5,635 nucleotides of DNA. It comes from Erythrobacter sp. (GTDB lineage: Bacteria; Pseudomonadota; Alphaproteobacteria; Sphingomonadales; Sphingomonadaceae). Shown in pieces: positions 1 through 5,635 of the stretch. The position numbers were made by a program, and so were the translations under genes. The notes beneath the pieces are model-generated. The model saw only the letters and a list, made by a program, of their open reading frames with translations, made no database searches and was not told the DNA's origin. Each line of letters starts with the position of its first letter. Within the stretch, counting starts at the first letter, position 1. Location of the stretch: contig DMWU01000097.1 of assembly GCA_003483125.1 (NCBI GenBank), positions 1 to 5,635 of the forward strand, in the 5' to 3' direction.

Positions 1-1919
1 CCAGCCTTCAGATCAGCTATGTCGAATATCGACGCTTCGCGCCACTCACCACCCGAGTAGAATTGCGAACTAGCCAGCGGCAAAGGCGGGCCAGCCTCCG
101 GCTCGATCTCGACTTCCGGTCGTGTCCAAGAGCCTCCCTCGGACTCGACCACCAGCATGTCGAGCAACACATCTTTCTCTGGCGCGAGGAAGCCGAACTG
201 GCGCTTATGCCCCTCTTCAAAATCGGCAATCATGCGTGCCGGGTCAGCCAGCGCCACCCCGATTGTGGTTTCTGTCCCGCGATATCTCAGTATTGCCTGT
301 GCATGGTGGGTGACTTGCCCTGGCGCCACGCCCTGCGCCGCCAGGTCATCGGCATTGAGCGCCTCTAACTCTGCCACCCCATGCGCGACCTTCTGCATCA
401 ACTCTTGATCCAAGTCGGTGCCGATCGACTTCTGCCGTTCTGTGTGAATCCTGGCGAGGCCAATCCCATAGGCGGACAGGACCCCCGCAAGTGGATGCAG
501 CAGGATCTTGGATATACCCAACCTGTCAGCGACTAGTAAAGCGTGCTGCCCACCAGCTCCACCGAAGCAATTGAGCGTATATTGCTTCACATCATAGCCG
601 CGCGAGACCGATATCTTCTTGATCGCCTGCGCCATGTGTTCGACGGCGACTGCAAGGAAGCCCTCTGCAACGGTTTCGGCGCTCTGATTAGCGCCAATTT
701 CCTCGGCGATGCGCGCAAATTCCCTTTGTACCGCCTCTGCATCGAGCGGCTGGTCCTGCGAAGGTCCGAAAATGGCCGGAAAGTGGTCTGGCTGCAATTT
801 GCCAAGGCACAGATTGATGTCGGTCACCGCCAATGGGCCGCCACGGCGATAGCAAAAAGGTCCCGGGTCGGCGCCAGCGGATTCCGGCCCGACACGAAAA
901 CGCCCATCCTCGAATTTCAATATCGAGCCACCGCCCGCCGCGACTGTGTGGATGTGGAGCATTGGTACGCGCATGCGTACGCCCGCAATCTCTGTCTCAT
1001 AGAGTTTTTCGAACTCACCGGCATAGTGGGCGACATCGGTGGAGGTACCGCCCATGTCAAAGCCAATCACCTTGTCGAAACCCGCCAGCTTCGCCGCATG
1101 CACACAGCCGACTATCCCGCCAGCCGGACCAGACAATATCGCATCGCGTCCGCGAAATTTGGCTGCATCGGCCAGCCCGCCCGATGACTGCATGAACAGA
1201 ATCTGCCCGGGCTCCTGCTGCTCGACAAAGGCCCCCGAAATTCGGTCGATATAGCGGCGAAGAATTGGGGTCAGATAAGCATCCACAATGGTCGTGTCGC
1301 CCCGTGCGACGATCTTGGTGAGCGGGCTTACCTCATGGCTGACAGAGATTTGCATGAAGCCGATTTCGCGCGCGACCTCGGCCAGCTGCTGCTCATGTTG
1401 CAGGAATTTATATCCATGCATCAGCACGATGGCGATTGATCGGAACCCCTCGTCAAATGCATCTTGGAGCCCCGCCCTCGCGCCCTCGAGATTGAGGGGC
1501 GTTTGAATCGTGCCATCGGCGCTAATACGCTCGTCGATCTCGATAACTCGGCTGTAAAGCTTTTCAGGTTTCTCAATGTTGAGAGCGAAGGTCTTGGGCC
1601 GCGCCTGGTAGCCAATTTCTATCACGTCGCCCATGCCGCGCGTAATGGCGAGCAGTGTTGCCTCGCCTTTGCGCTCAAGCAGGGCATTGGTCGCAACTGT
1701 CGTGCCCATCTTGATGGCTGAGATTTGGTCGAGTGAAATTCTCTCGCCTTCACCAACGCCCAGAATATGGCGGATGCCGTGCAAGGCGGCATCATCATAG
1801 CTTTCCGGATTCTCCGAGAGGAATTTGCAAGTCTGCAATTCGCCAGCTGACGATCTTGCAACGACATCGGTGAAGGTGCCGCCACGGTCGATCCAGAATT
1901 CCCATTTGGGTTCTGTCAC
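1..1919 (-). CDS. 5-oxoprolinase / hydantoinase A-type ATP-dependent amidohydrolase, 3' end cut by window edge
   Basis: The reading frame is open from a GTG at 1919 to base 1, giving 639 complete codons with no stop or frameshift. The N-terminus carries the family's phosphate-binding signature WIDRGGTFTDV (residues 9-19). It is followed by GTTVATNALLERKG (72-85), MQSSGG (243-248), SGPAGG (263-268), a second ATPase-like motif FDMGGTSTDV (287-296), HTVAAGGGS (324-332), GPESAGADPGP (344-354) and FGGAGGQHA (452-460). This is the full motif order of the HyuA/oxoprolinase A module in the ASKHA fold. Family members split ATP to open 5-oxoproline, hydantoins or related cyclic amides in the cytoplasm. 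The IDRGGTFTDV form is typical of fused enzymes of about 1200 residues with a HyuB half at the C-terminus, so about half the gene may lie outside the window. The start is forced: an in-frame TGA lies four codons upstream and no other start codon falls between. The gene follows the symporter by 43 bases, probably in the same operon. The family is near certain; the substrate (5-oxoproline, N-methylhydantoin or other) is not. Confidence 0.93.
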   Translation of the reverse strand, partial: MTEPKWEFWIDRGGTFTDVVARSSAGELQTCKFLSENPESYDDAALHGIRHILGVGEGERISLDQISAIKMGTTVATNALLERKGEATLLAITRGMGDVIEIGYQARPKTFALNIEKPEKLYSRVIEIDERISADGTIQTPLNLEGARAGLQDAFDEGFRSIAIVLMHGYKFLQHEQQLAEVAREIGFMQISVSHEVSPLTKIVARGDTTIVDAYLTPILRRYIDRISGAFVEQQEPGQILFMQSSGGLADAAKFRGRDAILSGPAGGIVGCVHAAKLAGFDKVIGFDMGGTSTDVAHYAGEFEKLYETEIAGVRMRVPMLHIHTVAAGGGSILKFEDGRFRVGPESAGADPGPFCYRRGGPLAVTDINLCLGKLQPDHFPAIFGPSQDQPLDAEAVQREFARIAEEIGANQSAETVAEGFLAVAVEHMAQAIKKISVSRGYDVKQYTLNCFGGAGGQHALLVADRLGISKILLHPLAGVLSAYGIGLARIHTERQKSIGTDLDQELMQKVAHGVAELEALNADDLAAQGVAPGQVTHHAQAILRYRGTETTIGVALADPARMIADFEEGHKRQFGFLAPEKDVLLDMLVVESEGGSWTRPEVEIEPEAGPPLPLASSQFYSGGEWREASIFDIADLKA

Positions 1920-1925
1920 TGCTTG

Positions 1926-1930
1926 CCCTC
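1926..1930 (-). promoter_or_regulatory. Ribosome binding site that fixes the GTG start of the oxoprolinase gene
   Basis: GAGGG on the minus strand lies six bases ahead of the GTG at 1919. It follows immediately after, and partly overlaps, the in-frame TGA that blocks any longer reading. Since no ATG occurs nearby in frame, this site supports GTG initiation. Confidence 0.65.
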
Positions 1931-1962
1931 AGATCGCATCATGCGCGGTTTATGGGATAGGC

Positions 1963-3744
1963 TCAGTGGCTTGGCAACGCGTTCGGCTTGACACCGCGCG
2001 GAACGCGGATCTGCTCGACCAGCACATCCACCTCCGGAGGCGGTGCCGACGTTCGCCGCGCGACCGCAATTGCCACCGCAAAATTGAGTAACATGCCGAT
2101 TACCCCGATCCCCTCTGGAGAGATACCGAACAGCCAGTTCTCGGCATTGTTCAATCGCGGTTCCCACAGCTTGAAATAGGCGATGTAGAGGAAGGTGAAG
2201 CCAAGCCCCGTCACCATGCCGGCAATCGCGCCCTCCTTGTTCATCCGCTTCGAGAATATTCCCATGAAGATAGCGGGGAAGAGCGAGGCCGCTGCCAAGC
2301 CAAAGGCGAACGCGACCACCTGCGCCACCCATCCGGGCGGATAGATACCCAATATGCCCGCCACAACAATCGCAGCCGTTGCCGCGATGCGCGCAGCTCG
2401 AAGCTCTCCCTTTTCCGAGATACCGGGCCGGAAGGTCGATTTTAGCAAATCATGGCTGACCGCGGTTGAGATCACCAGCAGCAGCCCGGCCGCGGTCGAG
2501 AGCGCAGCCGCCAATCCACCTGCGGCAACCAAGGCGATCACCCAGCCGGGCAAGGCAGCAATTTCGGGATTGGCCAGCACCATGATGTCGCGATCGACAT
2601 AGACCTCATTGGCATTGCTATTGTCAGGCGGGGTAATCACGACGCGTTCGCCCGATGCGCCGCGTTCTTCTGAAAATTCAGGCGCCGCATCGAATGCATT
2701 GCCGGCGGCCAATTGCATGCGGCCATCGCCGTTCTTGTCAGTCCAGGCGATGAGGTTGTTCGCCTCCCAATTGGTGAACCACACGGGCGCATCTTGGTAA
2801 GAGGTCTGGTGCACCGTCTCATTGAAATTGATCCGTGCAAAGCCAGCCACCGCTGGCGCAGTGGTATAAAGCAGCGCAATGAAGATCAACGCATAGCCGG
2901 CGGAGCGGCGCGCATCGCTGGCCTTAGGTACGGTGAAGAAGCGCACGATCACATGCGGCAAGCCCGCAGTACCAATCATTAGTGCAGCAGTGATGCAGAA
3001 CACATCAATCATGCTCTTGGAACCATCGGTATATGGGCCGAAGCCCATCATCACGAGCGACTGGTCAAGCTTCTGCAACACGTACAGCCCAGACCCGTCA
3101 TTCACAATCGAACCAAGCCCCAGCTGCGGCACGGGATTTCCCGTGATCAATATCGAGATGAAGATTGCGGGGACGAGATAGGCAAAGATCAGCACGCAAT
3201 ATTGCGCCACCTGCGTGTAGGTAATGCCCTTCATCCCGCCCATCACGGCATAGATGAAGACGATTCCCATGCCGATAATAACGCCAATTTCCACCTGCAC
3301 GTCGAGGAAGCGCGAGAACACAATTCCCACTCCGCGCATTTGCCCGGCAATGTAAGTGAAGCTGATGAAGATCAGGCAGATCACGGCCACCGTGCGCGCC
3401 CATTTCGAATAATAACGCGTGCCAATAAAGTCGGGCACGGTGAATTGGCCGAACTTGCGCAAATAAGGTGCCAGCAAAAGCGCGAGCATCACATATCCGC
3501 CGGTCCAACCCATGAGATAGACAGAGCCATCATAGCCAAGAAAAGCGATCAGCCCAGCCATGGAGATAAAGCTTGCCGCGCTCATCCAGTCGGCTGCAGT
3601 GGCCATGCCATTGACCACCGGATTGACGTGCCCGCCTGCAACATAAAACTCGCTGGTCGAACTTACCCGACTGGCAATGGCTATCCCGATATAGAGCGCA
3701 AAGCTGAGGCCGACGAAGATATAAATCAGTGTCTGGGTGGACAT
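1963..3744 (-). CDS. Sodium:solute symporter, VC_2705-type large subunit
   Basis: This 593-residue inner-membrane protein belongs to the SSS (solute:sodium symporter) family, which drives uptake of small organic solutes with the Na+ gradient. I count about 13 hydrophobic segments, near residues 7-25, 45-66, 75-93, 116-135, 150-168, 182-201, 247-265, 283-302, 400-428, 453-468, 472-495, 507-525 and 541-562. Family marks include ATAADWMSAASF (48-59), where D52 matches the essential Asp of PutP. Others are YAVMGGMKGITYTQ (165-178), GLPHVIVRFFTVP (261-273), AAALSTAAGLLL (412-423), whose S416/T417 match the Na2-site pair of PutP, and GIFSKRMNKEGAIAG (495-509). A roughly 97-residue loop at 303-399 separates the eighth and ninth segments and carries a DKNGDG motif. 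The loop and the paired small protein upstream fit the VC_2705 subfamily rather than classic ActP. The ATG at 3744 has GAGGA nine bases upstream, inside the last codons of the small-subunit gene, suggesting translational coupling. The substrate cannot be read from sequence; acetate-like acids are usual guesses for relatives, but the downstream oxoprolinase points to 5-oxoproline or a similar compound. Confidence 0.94.
   Translation of the reverse strand: MSTQTLIYIFVGLSFALYIGIAIASRVSSTSEFYVAGGHVNPVVNGMATAADWMSAASFISMAGLIAFLGYDGSVYLMGWTGGYVMLALLLAPYLRKFGQFTVPDFIGTRYYSKWARTVAVICLIFISFTYIAGQMRGVGIVFSRFLDVQVEIGVIIGMGIVFIYAVMGGMKGITYTQVAQYCVLIFAYLVPAIFISILITGNPVPQLGLGSIVNDGSGLYVLQKLDQSLVMMGFGPYTDGSKSMIDVFCITAALMIGTAGLPHVIVRFFTVPKASDARRSAGYALIFIALLYTTAPAVAGFARINFNETVHQTSYQDAPVWFTNWEANNLIAWTDKNGDGRMQLAAGNAFDAAPEFSEERGASGERVVITPPDNSNANEVYVDRDIMVLANPEIAALPGWVIALVAAGGLAAALSTAAGLLLVISTAVSHDLLKSTFRPGISEKGELRAARIAATAAIVVAGILGIYPPGWVAQVVAFAFGLAAASLFPAIFMGIFSKRMNKEGAIAGMVTGLGFTFLYIAYFKLWEPRLNNAENWLFGISPEGIGVIGMLLNFAVAIAVARRTSAPPPEVDVLVEQIRVPRGVKPNALPSH
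2704..2739 (-). other. EF-hand/dockerin-like calcium-loop motif within the symporter
   Basis: Residues 336-347 of the symporter read DKNGDGRMQLAA. Positions 1, 3 and 5 are D, N and D, position 6 is the invariant G, and position 8 is hydrophobic, as in an EF-hand or dockerin Ca2+ loop. Position 12 is Ala instead of Glu or Asp, so the site would be incomplete. With 13 membrane segments and an outside N-terminus, this loop should face the periplasm, near the outer gate of the LeuT fold. Calcium binding is inferred, not shown. Confidence 0.5.
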
Positions 3745-3749
3745 GGCGA

Positions 3750-4043
3750 TCAGTCCTCAACCTCATCATCGTCGTCGAGATGATAATGCTGCTCGATATG
3801 GTGCATCTTCCATGAGTAGTAGAAGATCAGCGCAATAAAGACGTAGATCGAGCCTTGCTGCGCAAACCAGAAGCCAAGCGGAAAGCCGCCAATCATGAAC
3901 TGGTCGAGAAAGTCGCGGAACAGGATTCCGGCCCCGAATGAGACCATGAACCAGACGCTCATCAACAGGCCTAGCAGCCGCAGATTTGCCCGCCAATATT
4001 GGCGGGCATGGAGCTTTGCCAATTCGTCTTCCGGCTCAGTCAT
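3750..4043 (-). CDS. Symporter small subunit, DUF4212 family
   Basis: This 97-residue protein has two membrane helices, roughly residues 21-42 and 58-78. They are preceded by a charged cytoplasmic-type N-terminus with the family-like segment ARQYWRANLRLL (13-24). The central stretch FLDQFMIGGFPLGFWFAQQG (45-64) is the most recognisable part of DUF4212 proteins, which are consistently encoded next to VC_2705-type SSS transporters and are thought to be their small subunit. Here the gene ends 5 bases before the symporter's ATG, and the symporter's ribosome binding site lies within its last codons, so the two are surely co-translated. The C-terminus ends in a His- and Asp-rich tail (residues 81-97). 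The ATG at 4043 is preceded by a GGGGGAA ribosome binding site; a nearer upstream ATG in another frame stops after four codons. The 95 bases upstream (4044-4138) show no promoter or terminator that I would defend. The exact role of this subunit is not established by anything visible here. Confidence 0.93.
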   Translation of the reverse strand: MTEPEDELAKLHARQYWRANLRLLGLLMSVWFMVSFGAGILFRDFLDQFMIGGFPLGFWFAQQGSIYVFIALIFYYSWKMHHIEQHYHLDDDDEVED

Positions 4044-4138
4044 GATTCCCCCATCTTCAGCCCGGTCGCTCTATGGAACGAAAACTGGCAGAAAATGCAA
4101 TGACCTTACTTCAAGTGCACAAAGGCATGCGCTGATGG

Positions 4139-5254
4139 TCAGTTGGTCTTCAGGACATAAAGAGGGCCTATATCTACCTGCTGTTCGGCCCAAGAGAACA
4201 GCAGCATTATTTCAGCAGTTCCTGCTTCATAGGCGCGCGGCGAACGTGTGCTCAGCTTGATAAGTTGCCACTTCTCGCCAAGCGTGAAGCGATTGCGGGC
4301 AAAGCTGTCGAACCGCTTATACTTGTCCTGAACCATTATGCCGACAACAGCACGGCCATCTTCCGTTGCCGCAGATTCTGCGCGAGCTGCGATCGCAATA
4401 AGTAATTCGTCACCTTCTGCGATCGCATCCCTGACCGGAATTGTTGCATACAACTTGTCTGGGCTGGAATTTGCGGCCGCCGAGCTAAAGCGCGTCATCC
4501 TTCGAAGCCAGATTCGTGGCTCTTCGCGATCCTCCCAAGTGCCGCCATCTCCGGCCACTTGCCAGTATCGCGTGGTGGGATCGTTAACCAAACGACCGAC
4601 ACCAAGAAGCGATTCCGGGATTATCGGATCAACCTGCGGCGTGATGCTAGCAATCTTGGCCTCTCCCGCGATTGCATTGGCATCCTTAACGATGATCGCC
4701 TGGCCGATCTCGATTACTTGCTGGGTCCTTCCGAATTGTAGCGCAACAATACCATCCTTTGTACGTAACTTCTGTTCAGCTCTTGCCGTTACTTCGTACC
4801 AGTCCCATTCTTTGCCGATCGAAAGCGTAGTCTCTCCGAAACCGGGAAATGGTTCAGCATTGCGCTGGAAACGAACTCTCAGAACGCCATTGCCATCATC
4901 GGTCGCAGCTTCAATTGTGCGGGCATAGAAGCCAATCGTAACATCGTCTCCTGGCCCAACATTTTTGATCAGGGGAATATTGGTACCGGCGGCATAGATG
5001 AATTCATCCGCTCGCTTGATCCTGAAACGGATAGCTACTCCACCTCCCGGGATAGCCGGATCCACAACTGGCGAACGTTCCAAGTCCGCGCCATAGCTTT
5101 CCCAGTCGAGCCTCGACGGATCGTTTACAAGATCGCCCGGTAGTTGTGCATCGAGCTCCTCCAACGCAGCCGCGCTTGATTGCGCAAAGGCTGCATGAGG
5201 AACAACACCCGCAACCAATCCAAAAGCGCATGCAAGTATGCCGACAAATCGCAT
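4139..5254 (-). CDS. Secreted protein with two tandem CBM4/9-like (galactose-binding-fold) domains
   Basis: The 371-residue product begins with a clear signal peptide: MR, a hydrophobic core (VGILACAFGLVAGVV) and a likely cleavage site AFA|Q after residue 24. It should therefore be exported to the periplasm or beyond; no lipobox or sorting tail is seen. The mature part consists of two similar modules, about residues 42-189 and 222-368, joined by a linker rich in Ile and Pro. Each starts LVNDP, has a Trp nine residues on, then an IP...GDxxxIxxxAR...AATxDG strand pair, a (S/T)(I/L)GxxW turn, and ends in a strand such as QQVxIG. That order resembles the CenC-type carbohydrate-binding fold (CBM4/9), whose usual hallmarks are 'LKPGxxYxxSFWAK', 'EWQxYxxxF' and 'VxLQFG...IDDV'. 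No catalytic domain is present, so a binding, scaffolding or surface role is inferred; the ligand is unknown. The ATG at 5254 has a strong GGAGGG site four bases upstream, and a large palindrome abuts it. The gene may be transcribed separately from the transporter genes. I do not recognise a named family member. Confidence 0.82.
   Translation of the reverse strand: MRFVGILACAFGLVAGVVPHAAFAQSSAAALEELDAQLPGDLVNDPSRLDWESYGADLERSPVVDPAIPGGGVAIRFRIKRADEFIYAAGTNIPLIKNVGPGDDVTIGFYARTIEAATDDGNGVLRVRFQRNAEPFPGFGETTLSIGKEWDWYEVTARAEQKLRTKDGIVALQFGRTQQVIEIGQAIIVKDANAIAGEAKIASITPQVDPIIPESLLGVGRLVNDPTTRYWQVAGDGGTWEDREEPRIWLRRMTRFSSAAANSSPDKLYATIPVRDAIAEGDELLIAIAARAESAATEDGRAVVGIMVQDKYKRFDSFARNRFTLGEKWQLIKLSTRSPRAYEAGTAEIMLLFSWAEQQVDIGPLYVLKTN
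4151..4591 (-). repeat. Second copy of internal protein repeat (residues 222-368)
   Basis: This C-terminal module matches the first copy at LVNDP (222-226), W231, IP (272), AR (290), AATEDG (295-300), Q309, W329, F353 and QQV with IG (358-363). It differs in having additional tryptophans at 239, 249 and 355 and a basic-aromatic stretch RIWLRRM (247-253). The two modules may therefore bind different ligands, or only one may bind. Confidence 0.8.
4688..5131 (-). repeat. First copy of internal protein repeat (residues 42-189)
   Basis: This is the N-terminal jelly-roll-like module of the secreted protein. It aligns with the second copy at an offset of 179-180 residues over its whole length: LVNDP at 42, W51, IP at 93, AR at 111, AATDDG at 116-121, Q130, W150, F174, and QQV with IG at 178-184. 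The copies are related as protein only; the DNA has diverged too far for recombination between them. A CBM4/9-like fold is inferred from the strand pattern. Confidence 0.8.
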
Positions 5255-5258
5255 TCAA

Positions 5259-5264
5259 CCCTCC
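5259..5264 (-). promoter_or_regulatory. Ribosome binding site of the secreted protein, overlapping a palindrome arm
   Basis: GGAGGG on the minus strand lies four bases upstream of the ATG at 5254. Its first two G residues (5263-5264) are the last bases of the palindrome arm, so a transcript that includes the palindrome could pair part of this site into a stem. Confidence 0.75.
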
Positions 5265-5300
5265 AATCACATGTTGTGAACGTTAACAACATGTGATTGG
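5263..5300. promoter_or_regulatory. 38-bp near-perfect palindrome, candidate operator or 5' leader hairpin
   Basis: Arms of 15 bases, CCAATCACATGTTGT and its exact reverse complement, flank an 8-base centre GAACGTTA. The central six bases AACGTT are themselves palindromic, so the whole 38 bp has one mismatched pair (5278/5285). The element ends nine bases before the start codon of the secreted-protein gene. A central AACGTT with a CG step on the dyad is characteristic of LacI/PurR-family operators, which makes a repressor site the leading reading. A weak promoter-like pair may overlap it (TTGATC at 5303-5308 and TAACGT 17 bases further on), but both matches are poor. It is not a normal terminator: it lacks a T run on either strand and has an AT-rich stem. 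The palindrome is certain; its function is inferred. Confidence 0.8.
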
Positions 5301-5357
5301 GCGATCAAGCATACTTAGTGGAATGCAGTACGAAATGAATTTCCGGGCAAACCCGCG

Positions 5358-5635
5358 CTAGTCTAGCCCATGCTCTTTACGGGCAATCTCGTGGAGCCAG
5401 TCTGCATGGCGCGGGGCCTTCTTGGTCTCGCTCCATTCATCCAGCATCAGCGGGGCAACACGTTTTAGCTCGGCATATTGATCGTCAGTGCCGATATCGG
5501 CGGCCAGCTCTACGCGGTGGCCATTGGGGTCGAAGAAATAGATCGACTTGAAAATGCCGTGATGCGTCGGGCCGAGCACGTCGATACCCTGCGCCTCTAC
5601 ATGCTCCTTGGCGGCAAGCAGCTCTCCTTCCGAAC
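5358..5635 (-). CDS. VOC family (glyoxalase / extradiol dioxygenase fold) protein, C-terminal part
   Basis: The frame is open from the right window edge to a TAG at 5358-5360, giving 91 complete codons, so the true start lies outside. The GTG at 5579 within the frame is not the start, because conserved-looking sequence continues upstream of it (visible residues 1-18, with LLAAKEHVEAQGID). The visible part is the final beta-alpha-beta-beta-beta portion of a vicinal oxygen chelate module. IYFFDPNGHRVELA (visible residues 31-44) is the family hallmark, in which the Glu of VEL (visible residue 42) is normally a metal ligand. A tail of about 45 residues follows, rich in charge and with Trp at two places (DEW, ADW). 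VOC proteins use a divalent metal for isomerase, lyase, dioxygenase or thiol-transferase chemistry; which applies here cannot be told without the N-terminal half. It is 103 bases upstream of the secreted-protein gene on the same strand, with no clear terminator between. Confidence 0.87.
   Translation of the reverse strand, partial: SEGELLAAKEHVEAQGIDVLGPTHHGIFKSIYFFDPNGHRVELAADIGTDDQYAELKRVAPLMLDEWSETKKAPRHADWLHEIARKEHGLD

Noticed and set aside
965..980. Inverted repeat GTACGC-GCAT-GCGTAC
   Set aside because: It lies within conserved oxoprolinase coding sequence (AGVRMRVP), where six-base arms can arise from codon use; no flanking signals suggest a function.
543..1187. Plus-strand open frame of 214 codons
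   Set aside because: It is exactly antisense to the well-conserved core of the oxoprolinase gene, its product has no recognisable domain, and the opposite strand carries all family motifs in one intact frame.
1916..2332. Minus-strand open frame of 138 codons overlapping the end of the symporter gene
   Set aside because: It is an alternative frame within the symporter, which has a recognisable helix-rich C-terminus here; the Gly/Arg-rich product has no domain signature.
3202..3783. Plus-strand open frame of 193 codons rich in His, Asp and Arg
   Set aside because: It is a shadow of the symporter's N-terminal half; the composition reflects reverse-complemented hydrophobic codons, and there is no plausible start context.
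4338..4928. Plus-strand open frame of 196 codons, Ser/Ala-rich
   Set aside because: It is antisense to the secreted two-module protein, whose signal peptide and internal repeat show that the minus strand is the coding one.
5263..5300. Palindrome considered as the terminator of the VOC gene
   Set aside because: It lies about 60 bases past the stop, has an AT-rich stem without a following T run, and touches the next gene's ribosome binding site, which fits regulation better.
5344..5355. Small hairpin CGGGTTTGCCCG just after the VOC gene, considered as a terminator
   Set aside because: The stem is only four base pairs and is not followed by a T run in the direction of transcription.

Overview
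The window is a moderately GC-rich bacterial segment in which all five recognisable genes lie on the minus strand. Protein composition, gene types and codon use suggest an alphaproteobacterium, most likely a sphingomonad or Erythrobacter-like organism. That placement is an impression, because there is no rRNA or marker gene to fix it.

Reading in the direction of transcription (high to low coordinates), the window opens with the C-terminal part of a VOC (glyoxalase/dioxygenase-fold) protein that is cut by the right edge (5358 to 5635). A gap of about 100 bases follows, holding a striking 38-bp near-perfect palindrome (5263-5300). It lies directly in front of, and touches, the ribosome binding site of a 371-residue secreted protein (4139-5254). 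This protein is built from two diverged copies of a beta-sandwich domain resembling CBM4/9-type carbohydrate-binding modules.

After 95 bases comes a two-gene transporter unit: a small two-helix DUF4212-type subunit (3750-4043) and, 5 bases later, a 593-residue sodium:solute symporter of the VC_2705 type (1963-3744). Forty-three bases further on, a GTG-started gene for a 5-oxoprolinase/hydantoinase-type ATPase (1919 down to 1) begins and runs off the left edge with at least 639 codons.

The last three genes look like one operon that couples Na+-driven uptake of a small organic anion to an ATP-dependent lactam or imide hydrolase. 5-Oxoproline is the simplest candidate substrate, but this is inferred from gene order only. 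The secreted protein has its own candidate operator and may be a separate unit. I found no RNA genes, mobile elements, CRISPR arrays or convincing terminators. Many long open frames on the plus strand are antisense shadows of these genes.
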